Below are positions 54,899 to 62,165 of a stretch of DNA of 64,000 nt, one piece after another. The notes under the pieces were generated by a model. It did no database searches. It was not told the origin of the DNA and worked only from the letters and a program-made list of their open reading frames with translations. Source of the DNA: DATJIG01 sp050260515 (GTDB lineage: Bacteria; Pseudomonadota; Alphaproteobacteria; SMXQ01); NCBI GenBank assembly GCA_050260515.1, contig JBLNCI010000050.1, forward strand, positions 15,594 through 79,593. Reading direction: 5' to 3'. A program made the position numbers and the translations under genes. Each line of letters starts with the position of its first letter. The first letter of the stretch is position 1.

Positions 54899-55945
54899 CT
54901 ACTGCGTGTTCAGCCCGTGGCGTCGCTGCAGCTCCTTGAGGTACTGCTCGGCGTCGGGACTGAGGCTCGCCATCTTGGCGACCAGCGCCTCGAGGTCGGC
55001 ATGGTCCTCGGGTGTCACCTCGTCGGCGACGCCGGTGGTGCGGGCGACGAACTCGGGGTCCGCCGTCATCCTGCGGAAGGCCTCGCGGTAGGCGGCGACC
55101 ACGTCCTCGGGCGTGCCTTCGCGCAGCCCGATCCACTTCTCGGTCGCGGCGAACGCCTGCCAGTACTCGAACGCCTGCCGCACCACCGGATCGGCGATCT
55201 TGCTGCCGACCGCCTCGGCGAGCACCGGCACGCCGGGAAACTCGGGCCGCTCGACGAACCGGCCGCCGATGTGCGAGCCCGACTGCGCGACGATGGCAAA
55301 GTCGCCGGTGCGCATCAGCTTGTCGATGATGAACATGTTGCTCGTCGTGTGCATGTCGATCTCGCCGCGCTCCATCGCGACCGAGAGATCGTTGGTGCCG
55401 CGGTAGCCGACCACGACCTTGGCGTTCCAGCCGAGGTATTCCATGCCCCAGAAGATCACCTGCTCGCCCGAGCGCGTGCCGTCGAGCGCGCCGAAGAACA
55501 GCGGCGGCTGCGCCTTGTCGTAGAGCCGCGGCTCGTGCGCCTTGTTGACGAGCAGGACGGTGCCGCCGCGCCCGAGACCTCCGATGTAGTGGAAGTTGCG
55601 CGGATCGTAGACGCCGTGCGCCTTGCGATAGGTGATCGGGCTGAGCTGCGCGTTGCCGCCGCCGATCACGGTGAGGCCGTCGGGCGCGGTCTGCTGGACG
55701 ACGTAGTTGAGCGCGGTGACGCCGCCGGCGCCGGGGCGGTTGCGGATGACGATTGTCGGCCGGCCCGGCAGGTACTTCTCGAAGTACGGCGCGACGAGCC
55801 GCGCGCCCGCGTCGGTGCCGCCTCCCGGCTCGGCGCCGACAATCATCTGGATCGTCTTGCCGCTGAAATCGACGGCGGCCGCCGGACCCGCGACCAGCGC
55901 GGCAACGACCAGACACAGACAACGCACGACGCTACGCGTGGACAT
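54899..55945 (-). CDS. Bug/TctC-family periplasmic substrate-binding protein
   Basis: 348 residues with GGGGAGG before the ATG. Signal peptide ends AAA-VDFS; family sequence follows: QMIVGAEPGGGTDAGARLVAPYFEKY in short blocks, GRPTIVIRNRPGAGGVTALNYVVQQ, and the tail helix near QYLKELQRRHGLN. It is closest in layout to the other Bug proteins of the window but with a longer C-terminal half. Fourth Bug gene in the window, again without TctAB. Sits between dienelactone hydrolase and the cytochrome/propeller protein. Confidence 0.88.
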   Translation of the reverse strand: MSTRSVVRCLCLVVAALVAGPAAAVDFSGKTIQMIVGAEPGGGTDAGARLVAPYFEKYLPGRPTIVIRNRPGAGGVTALNYVVQQTAPDGLTVIGGGNAQLSPITYRKAHGVYDPRNFHYIGGLGRGGTVLLVNKAHEPRLYDKAQPPLFFGALDGTRSGEQVIFWGMEYLGWNAKVVVGYRGTNDLSVAMERGEIDMHTTSNMFIIDKLMRTGDFAIVAQSGSHIGGRFVERPEFPGVPVLAEAVGSKIADPVVRQAFEYWQAFAATEKWIGLREGTPEDVVAAYREAFRRMTADPEFVARTTGVADEVTPEDHADLEALVAKMASLSPDAEQYLKELQRRHGLNTQ

Positions 55946-55976
55946 GCCTGCCTCCCCGCCTCTCGGCGGCCATGGA

Positions 55977-56684
55977 TCACGAGAGCTGCGGCACCGCGAT
56001 CTGACGCTTCATGAAGGCGATCGCCTTGGTCCAGGAGTCCTTGTGCGCGGCCGGATCGTAGGCGTCGCCGAACCTGTTCATGAAGCCGTGGTCGGCGCCC
56101 GGGTAGCGGTGGAAGTCGTGCGGCTTGCCGAGCTCGGTGAGCCGCGCGTCGAGCTTGCCGACCTCCTCGGGCGACGGGTGGGTATCCTCCATGCCGTTGA
56201 AGCTCGCGACCGGCACCTTGAGCGCGGACGCGAGCTCGGCGGGCGGCGGCGCCTTGCCCATCTTGCGGAACACGCCGCCGCCGTACCACATGCAGCCGCA
56301 CGACCAGAGGTCGGGATCGGCGACGAGTCCGACGAGCGTCGCGCGGCCGCCCATGCAGTGGCCGATCAGCGCCGGCTTGCCGACGATATTCTTGCTCTTG
56401 AGCCACTCGGCCGCGGCGCGGAAGTCCTCGACGAGATGCTCGTCGGTCATGTAGTCGCGACGGTCGTCAGGACCCTTGCCCGGCGGCAGGACATGGAAAT
56501 GATCGGGGGCGATGGCCGCGAAGCCCTCGCGGGCCAGCTCGTCGACCAGCCAGCGCGTGAAGTCGTCGATGCCGTTCTTGTGGAACGTCACCACGACGCC
56601 GGGCGCGCGATCCTGGCCTTGCGGCAAAGCGACGTAGGCCTGCGCCCTGGTCGCTCCGATCTGCAACGGAATCATCTCTCCCAC
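55977..56684 (-). CDS. Dienelactone hydrolase-family alpha/beta hydrolase
   Basis: 235 residues from the GTG at 56684, which has a GGGGGA ribosome-binding site; an ATG nine bases later is the alternative. Catalytic triad: Cys in LIGHCMGGRATL, Asp in NGMEDTHPSP region and His in YPGADHGFMNRFG, the Cys-Asp-His arrangement of dienelactone hydrolases. The cap region YGGGVFRKMGKAPPP is typical. Cytoplasmic. Probably opens a lactone or dienelactone intermediate of the pathway served by the neighbouring Bug and amidohydrolase genes. Confidence 0.92.
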   Translation of the reverse strand: MGEMIPLQIGATRAQAYVALPQGQDRAPGVVVTFHKNGIDDFTRWLVDELAREGFAAIAPDHFHVLPPGKGPDDRRDYMTDEHLVEDFRAAAEWLKSKNIVGKPALIGHCMGGRATLVGLVADPDLWSCGCMWYGGGVFRKMGKAPPPAELASALKVPVASFNGMEDTHPSPEEVGKLDARLTELGKPHDFHRYPGADHGFMNRFGDAYDPAAHKDSWTKAIAFMKRQIAVPQLS

Positions 56685-57260
56685 GGTGAGTCCCCCCGAA
56701 ACGTTATCGTTGTTGGGCTGTATTTTGCGCCGGACCACGCGCTTCGGCAATCGGGGCCCCCGCGCCCCCCGCTCCTTTCTTAAGGGAGCGAGGGGCTGGT
56801 GAGGGGCCGGTGGGTTCGCGCGTGTTTGCCAAGCAGCGCGCGGACACACGTCGTCGTCAGCGGATTCAGCTAAATCCGCTTTTTTCCTTCCCGGGAGGGG
56901 TCAGCAGGTGCCGCGGTGCGTTGAAACCGAAGCCGCCCTACCGATTGCTTCCCTCCGTCGCGAGCCGCGACGCTGGGTTATGTCGGTACCGAAAGAGAAG
57001 ATGCGTCGCGACCCGAAGGGGAAGCGCCGTTGCCTCTCAACTTCATCCGCCGCGCCGGTGTCCCGGTTGTCGGGGGCCTCTCGCGGCTTCATCGCTTCAA
57101 TCGGGAGCGCTAAGCGCAATAGCTCCCCTCGCTTGTCGCGATGCGAGGACTGTGCGCGCACGCGAAAGGCGGCACAAGGGGGCTGTGGAAAGTCTGGGCC
57201 GGTTCGGGCGCGGGCTGTTGAAAGTCGGCGAGCGGCGTTGGGATGAAGGCGCTTCCTGTT

Positions 57261-57359
57261 GCCCTCTCCCCTGTTGGGGAGAGGGGTGGGTGAGGGGATC
57301 GCAACGCGGAGTGCTTCACCCTCACCCCTCCCTCTCCCTCGAGGGAGAGGGAGAAAAAA
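57261..57359. repeat. Intergenic repeat unit A
   Basis: GCCCTCTCCCC - GTTGGGG loop - AGAGGGG, then GGTGAGG - GGATCGCAACGCGGAGT - TTCACCCTCACC, then CCCTCTCCCTCGAGGGAGAGGG. Three inverted repeats in tandem, ending in a poly-A run. Unit B at 57481-57574 has the same order. Confidence 0.75.
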
Positions 57360-57480
57360 TCTGGATTCCCGAACCCTAGGGACCGCTTGCACGCGGTCCC
57401 TTCAAAAAGAGGCGCGCGGGAATGACGACAAGACGAAACACATGGATGCCCCGCAGAAAGCCGAGCATGACGAAGAAATC

Positions 57481-57574
57481 GCTCTCTCCCCTTTTTGGCG
57501 AGAGGAAGGGTGAGCGGATCGCAACACGGAGTCTTCACCCTCACATGCCCTCTCCCTCAAGGGAGAGGGACAAA
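57481..57574. repeat. Intergenic repeat unit B
   Basis: Same order as unit A: CTCTCCCC - TTTTTGG - CGAGAGG, then GGGTGAGCGGATCGCAACA - CGGAGT - CTTCACCCTCAC, then CCCTCTCCCTCAAGGGAGAGGG. About 80 percent identical to unit A by eye, offset 220 bp. Confidence 0.75.
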
Positions 57575-57623
57575 GGGTGGCGCGCAGGCCGTGGATACGC
57601 GGCGATGTCGCCGCGCCGATCAC

Positions 57624-58559
57624 CTACAGGCTCTCGTACCACTCGACCATGCGCCGGCGCATCGCCGCGTCGGGATAGCGGCCGCGACCGGCGCCCAGGT
57701 TGTCGACCATGTACTCGGGCTTGTCGGTGCCCGGGATCACGGCGGTGATCGCGGAATTGCCGAGCAGGAACTTGAGGAAGAACTGGCCCCAGCTCGCGGC
57801 GTCGAACTCGCTCGCCCACTGCGGCAGCGATTTCCCGCGCACCGCCTGGAACAGCTTGCCGCGCCCGAACGGCAGGTTGGTGAGCACCGCCGCGCCGACG
57901 TCTGCGGCGGCCGGGATCAGGCGCTCCTCGGCGTTGCGGTCGGCAAGCGAGTAGTCGATCTGGAAGAAGTCGGGCTTCTCGCGCTTGAGCACCGCCTCGA
58001 CGGCCGCGTAGTCGCGATCGAACGACGACGTGATGCCGATGTAGCGGCAGTGTCCCTGCGCCTTCCACTCGCGCAGTACCGCGAGATCGTGATTGGCGTC
58101 GCGCACATTATGAAGCTGCATCAGATCGACCTTGTCGGCGCGCAGCTTGCGCAGCGACGCGCTCATCTCCGCGAGCGTGCCGGCGCGGTCGGCAACCCGC
58201 ACCTTGGTGGCGAGGAAGATCTTCGGCCGCAGACCGGTCTCGGTCATGAGGTCGCCGAGAACGGTCTCGGCCCGGCCGTAGGACGGCGCCGTGTCGATCA
58301 GCGATCCGCCACCCGCGACCATCGTGCGGATCACGTCGGCGCGCTCGCGCCGCGGGCCGGGATCGTTGCCGATGTCGAAGATGATCGCGGTGCCGAGCCC
58401 CACCACCGGCAGCGGCTCGCCGGTGCGCGGGATCGGACGTGTCGCGATCGGAGGAGTCGGCTGCGCGCGCACGCCGCGCGGCAACATCGTCAGCGCGGTT
58501 GCGGACGCTGCGGCAGCCAGCACACGACGACGCGTGATCGGGAATCGGGGATCGTCCAT
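57624..58559 (-). CDS. Tat-exported aldo/keto reductase
   Basis: 311 residues. The N-terminus ITRRRVLAAAASATALTMLPRGVRA is a twin-arginine signal. Aldo/keto reductase core: GLGTAIIFDIG, LIDTAPSYGRAE (catalytic Tyr), FLATKVRVAD (Lys), LMQLHNVRD (His) and PDFFQIDYSLADRN. NADPH-dependent oxidoreductase exported folded to the periplasm. Its ATG overlaps the stop of the upstream transporter by one base (TGATG). Confidence 0.9.
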   Translation of the reverse strand: MDDPRFPITRRRVLAAAASATALTMLPRGVRAQPTPPIATRPIPRTGEPLPVVGLGTAIIFDIGNDPGPRRERADVIRTMVAGGGSLIDTAPSYGRAETVLGDLMTETGLRPKIFLATKVRVADRAGTLAEMSASLRKLRADKVDLMQLHNVRDANHDLAVLREWKAQGHCRYIGITSSFDRDYAAVEAVLKREKPDFFQIDYSLADRNAEERLIPAAADVGAAVLTNLPFGRGKLFQAVRGKSLPQWASEFDAASWGQFFLKFLLGNSAITAVIPGTDKPEYMVDNLGAGRGRYPDAAMRRRMVEWYESL

Positions 58560-59869
58560 CACTGACCTCCCTGCTGCGGCGCCGATCGGGCGCGCCGTTC
58601 CTGCTCGCGGCCGAGCGCGGCCGCCAACCCCATCCAGACTAGCGAAACCGGCACCGCCAGCACAGCGATCGTCGCGAGATCGAGGCCGACGCCGCGCAGC
58701 AGCGCGAACGCCCAACCCGAGGCGGCGTCGGCCGCGCGCAACACCACGGCGTCGATGACGTTCTTCGCCTTGTACTTCTCCTCGCGGACGACGGCGGTGA
58801 ACAGGATCTCGCGGGCGGGATTGGAGACCGCGAAGTTCGCCGTGCGCTGCACCGCCTGGAACGCGATCACCAGCGCCAGCGTCGGCGCCAGCGCGAGCGC
58901 GCCGAAGCCGGCCGCGAACACCAGCGGCAGGAAGGCGAGCGCGGGACCGGTGCCGAAGCGCCGCACCAGCCGCCCCGTCGCGAGAAGCTGCACGACCAGG
59001 GTCAGGATTCCGACCGCGAGGTCGACCGTGGCGAACAGCCGCGTTCGCACCGCGGGATCGTCCGACGCCGCGGCGACGAGATTGGCCTGCTCGAAGTAGA
59101 GGATGGTCGCGGTGAGCGACAGCAGCGTCACCCAGGCGGCGATGCCCGCGAGATAAGGCGACCGCGCGAGCAGCACGAAGCCCGCGAGCCATCCGCCGCC
59201 GATCTTCTCGCGCTCTGTGTGCGCGCGCGGCGCGTCCGTCGCCATCGGCGCGACGCGTTCGAGGCGCCCGGCGCAGAGCACGGCGCCTTCGAGCAGCACG
59301 GCGGCGACGATCAGCAGGTTCACCGGCCCGATCGCTCCCGCCAGCGCGACGGTGACCGCCGGCCCGACCAGCGCGCCGGCGGTGCCGCCCGCCGCGATCA
59401 GCCCGAACAGGCGCTTGCCCTGCTCGCTGCGGAACAGGTCGGCCATGAACGACCAGAACACCGAGACGGCGAACAGGTTGAAGATGCTGATCCAGACGAA
59501 GAACGTCCGGGCGACCGCGACCGGCGCGACGCCGAACGCGAGCAGCGCCCAGAAGATCGCGAGATTCAGGATGAAGAACCGGTAGACCAGCGGGATGAAG
59601 CGTGCCCTCGGCAGCCGGGCGACCGCCGCGCCGTAGACCGGGACGGCGGCGACGAGCGCCACGAAGGTTGCCGTGAACAGCCACTGGAGATTCTGCACGC
59701 CGCCCGCGACGCCCATCTCGTCGCGCAGCGGCCGCAGCACGTAATAGCCCGACAGCAGACAGAAGAAGTACGCGAACGCGGCGACGACCGCCCGTCCCTC
59801 GCCCGGCGCGACCGGCGCGAACCGCGCGAGCATGCGGTCGATCCGGTGGTCGCGTGTGCGCTCGTCCAT
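58559..59869 (-). CDS. Npt1/Npt2-like MFS transporter (nucleotide-translocase-related)
   Basis: 436 residues from the ATG at 59869, with CGGGGAA before it. Twelve helices; the opening FAYFFCLLSGYYVLRPLRDEMGVAGG with its conserved YYVLRPLRDEMG is the hallmark of the ATP/ADP-translocase (Npt) related MFS family, which in free-living bacteria is not restricted to nucleotide uptake. FSFMADLFRSEQGKRLFG-type (here FWSFMADLFRSEQGKRLFGLIAAGG) is also typical. Coupled to the downstream aldo/keto reductase. Substrate unknown. Confidence 0.88.
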   Translation of the reverse strand: MDERTRDHRIDRMLARFAPVAPGEGRAVVAAFAYFFCLLSGYYVLRPLRDEMGVAGGVQNLQWLFTATFVALVAAVPVYGAAVARLPRARFIPLVYRFFILNLAIFWALLAFGVAPVAVARTFFVWISIFNLFAVSVFWSFMADLFRSEQGKRLFGLIAAGGTAGALVGPAVTVALAGAIGPVNLLIVAAVLLEGAVLCAGRLERVAPMATDAPRAHTEREKIGGGWLAGFVLLARSPYLAGIAAWVTLLSLTATILYFEQANLVAAASDDPAVRTRLFATVDLAVGILTLVVQLLATGRLVRRFGTGPALAFLPLVFAAGFGALALAPTLALVIAFQAVQRTANFAVSNPAREILFTAVVREEKYKAKNVIDAVVLRAADAASGWAFALLRGVGLDLATIAVLAVPVSLVWMGLAAALGREQERRARSAPQQGGQ

Positions 59870-60600
59870 TCCGATTCCCCGCTCGTTTCGGGCGACCGCA
59901 CGTTCACGGCGGCGTGCGAGCCCGGCCACGGCGCGCTCGTTTGCACCTCATCGCCCGTCACGGACGATCCGCGAGGCGGCTCCCGTTTTCAATCGTTCGT
60001 GAACGGATTCGTGAGCGCCGCCGCCGCCGAGGCCCGCTTGGGGAATTTGACACAGGGCGCGGTTTTGCTGGCTTTTCGACCGTCGGCGACGCGCGGTAAT
60101 GCCCGAAAAACGGACCGTTCGTTCCACTCCCGGACATCCTCCGCACCGCGATCTCACGACCGGATTCGACGACCTCACGCATTCGTGCCTTTCGCGTGAG
60201 CGCGGCTTCCGTTCCGCGCCGACGGCCGATTTGACAGATGCATCGTCGGCCGCGCGACGGCATTTGATCGCTCGCGTCCGGCGTTCGGGCGGCGTGAACA
60301 GGAACGGAGTGGCGTCCCATGCTCATCGACCTCATGACCTTCGCCTTCGCGACATTGGCCTTCGCCAACGTCGAGTCCCTTGCCTCGTTCTCGCCGCGCG
60401 CGGCCACCGTACTTCGTCGGCATACGCGCTCCGCGCCGCGCCGCTGATCCGCCCGCGGCCTTAGCGCCGCGTCTCCGACAACCCGCTTCGCAACAGCGTG
60501 TGAGGGCACTCACGCGGGCAGTCCCTCACGGCCTTTTTTCCGACCCGCCTTGCGCGCTCAGCGCTCCTGAGCACCACAACAACGATAGGTTAAGTTCAGT
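59870..60600. other. Intergenic region upstream of the GH16 genes
   Basis: 730 bases without a convincing gene. A weak 42-residue frame at 60319-60447 was considered and rejected. The region is rich in CGCG and TCACG words. It ends in a terminator-like structure at 60500-60539 some 60 bases before the GH16 start. Confidence 0.55.
60500..60539 (+). terminator. Terminator-like hairpin upstream of the first GH16 gene
   Basis: GTGAGGG (60500-60506) pairs with CCCTCAC (60523-60529) over a 16-base loop that itself contains CAC/GTG complementarity; TTTTTT begins five bases later at 60534. No + strand gene lies upstream, so it would end a short RNA or act as an attenuator for the GH16 gene. Confidence 0.45.
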
Positions 60601-61566
60601 ATGGCTCTCGATCTTTCGACCTTCCATTTGACCTTCAACGACGACTTCAACTCGTTCAACGCCAACCCCGACGGCAACGGCGCGTGGAAGACCCAGTTCT
60701 ATTTCGGCGGCCGTTCGCTGCCGTCCAACGGCGAGCAGCAGTACTACTCGGACGCCACCGTCGGCGCCGACCCGTTCCGCGTCGAGGACGGCCACCTCGT
60801 GATCACCGCCTCGCCGGGCGATAACGCCGGCGGCAACTGGTACAACTCCGGCCTCGTCACCACCGAGGGCACGTTCTCGCAGACCTACGGCTACTTCGAG
60901 ATCGGCGCGCAGCTTCCCGAGGGACAGGGCATGTGGCCCGCGTTCTGGCTGCTGTCGACCGACAAGGCATGGCCGCCCGAGATCGACGTGCTCGAGGCCT
61001 TTGGCGCCGACAACGGCCGCGGCGAAGGCGGCGGCAACGAGATCCACGTCAATTCGATCACGTCGCACTGGGACACCGGCGGCGGCGGCGACTGGGTGCC
61101 GACGACCGGCAACATCTTCAGCGGCGATCACGTCTACGGCGTCGACTGGGAGCCGGACACCACGACCTTCTACATGGACGGCCAGGAGCTCTATCACGTC
61201 GCGACCCCGAGCGACATGCACAGCCCGATGTACATGCTGGCCAACCTCGCCGTCGGCGGGAACTGGGCCGGCGGCGCCGCCGGCGAAAACGGCGAGATGA
61301 AGATCGACTTCATCCGCGCCTGGTCCCACGACGCGCCCGCCGACAACGTGCCGCTCAACGGCAACGGCGCTCCGGAAATGCCGGAATGGGTCGCGCACGA
61401 CGACGCGCCGCCGCCGGCGGATGCGATGGCCGCCGACGTGGCGAGCGATTGGACGCCGCCGCCCGCCGACCAAGGCCCGCAGGCCGCCGACGTGCCGCCG
61501 GCCGACGTGCCGCCGCCCGAGGTCGCGTACGACGCGCCGCCGCAGTCGGACTGGCTGCAGGCCTGA
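60601..61566 (+). CDS. GH16 beta-glucanase without Sec signal
   Basis: 321 residues. MALDLSTFHLTFNDDFNSF has no signal peptide. Beta-jelly-roll GH16 core with the catalytic motif PEIDVLEAFG (E-x-D-x-x-E), WFYG-type substrate loop GMWPAFWLLSTDKAW and the closing DHVYGVDWEPDTTTFYMDG. The last 65 residues (EMPEWVAHDD... to SDWLQA) are Pro/Ala/Asp-rich and contain no Lys, Arg or Cys, as expected of an acidic type I secretion tail. Acts on a beta-glucan or exopolysaccharide outside the cell. Paralogue follows at 62166. Confidence 0.88.
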   Translation: MALDLSTFHLTFNDDFNSFNANPDGNGAWKTQFYFGGRSLPSNGEQQYYSDATVGADPFRVEDGHLVITASPGDNAGGNWYNSGLVTTEGTFSQTYGYFEIGAQLPEGQGMWPAFWLLSTDKAWPPEIDVLEAFGADNGRGEGGGNEIHVNSITSHWDTGGGGDWVPTTGNIFSGDHVYGVDWEPDTTTFYMDGQELYHVATPSDMHSPMYMLANLAVGGNWAGGAAGENGEMKIDFIRAWSHDAPADNVPLNGNGAPEMPEWVAHDDAPPPADAMAADVASDWTPPPADQGPQAADVPPADVPPPEVAYDAPPQSDWLQA

Positions 61567-62165
61567 GGGAGCGCCGCCGAGGGGGAAAGCGAGCGCCGCA
61601 CAGGGGACAAGAAAGTCGAGTACGAACTCAAACAGCCGCCGCAAGGCGGCTGTTTTTTTGCGCGCGTCACGCCTGCGGCCGCGCGGCCGGGACGCTCAAG
61701 CTCCGTTTCGTTGCGAATAGTCTAGCTGCGTGATCCGAACGCGAGCGAACGCTTTCCGCGACTCTCGCGCGAACGTGAACCCGGCACGGTCCGTCCACTG
61801 TGGTAGCGCCGTCGCGCTCGCGTGAAAAAAGCGGACGAACGCTTCAATTGATCGTGACCGAGTCTTGAGAGATCGCGCGCGCGTCGCAAATCCGATCACG
61901 CGTCGCGCGCGATTGACTCATCTCAATGTGCGTCGTCGCGCGACGCGATAAACGCGCGGAACTCGGCGTGCCTTGACCGCGCGCATCCGCGCATCCACTC
62001 ATCCTCACGATCCTCTGACGCGACGCTCACGTCTTCGTGCAGCGCGCGTGACCTCACGTTTCGCGCTCGGCTTCGTGAGGTGTCACTGCACGCAAACCAG
62101 TCCACTCCTCCTGCACCGCTCACGACGCGAGCGGCCGTCTGTTCAAAAAACGCAGGAGGTCTTTC
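61567..62165. other. Intergenic region between the two GH16 genes
   Basis: About 600 bases with a terminator near its start and no other gene. The middle (61740-62000) is dense in TCGCG/CGCGA words and short palindromes (for example GATCGCGCGCGCGTC and CGTCGCGCGACG), distinct from coding DNA nearby. The RBS of the next gene (AGGAGG) closes it. Confidence 0.6.
61630..61659 (+). terminator. Rho-independent terminator of the first GH16 gene
   Basis: Stem AAACAGCCGCC / GGCGGCTGTTT (11 bp), GCAA loop, followed by T7. It separates the two GH16 genes, so they are transcribed independently. Confidence 0.9.

Larger units (their letters stand above)
56685..57623. other. Gene-free region with dispersed GC-rich repeats
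   Basis: About 940 bases between a dienelactone hydrolase and an aldo/keto reductase. Short frames occur in several phases on both strands but none shows a domain or a ribosome-binding site. The region contains the paired 95-100 bp units listed separately (57261-57359 and 57481-57574) and a partial relative at 56766-56806. Composition and repeat content suggest an accumulation of intergenic repeat elements. Confidence 0.6.

Noticed and set aside
56908..57246. 112-residue frame in the gene-free region before the aldo/keto reductase
   Set aside because: Mixed with frames on both strands, overlaps repeat-rich DNA and shows no domain; more likely non-coding.
60319..60447. 42-residue plus-strand frame (MLIDLMTFAFATLAFANVES...) before the GH16 gene
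   Set aside because: No clear ribosome-binding site, no family, and it runs into the terminator-like hairpin. Could still be real, but evidence is too thin.
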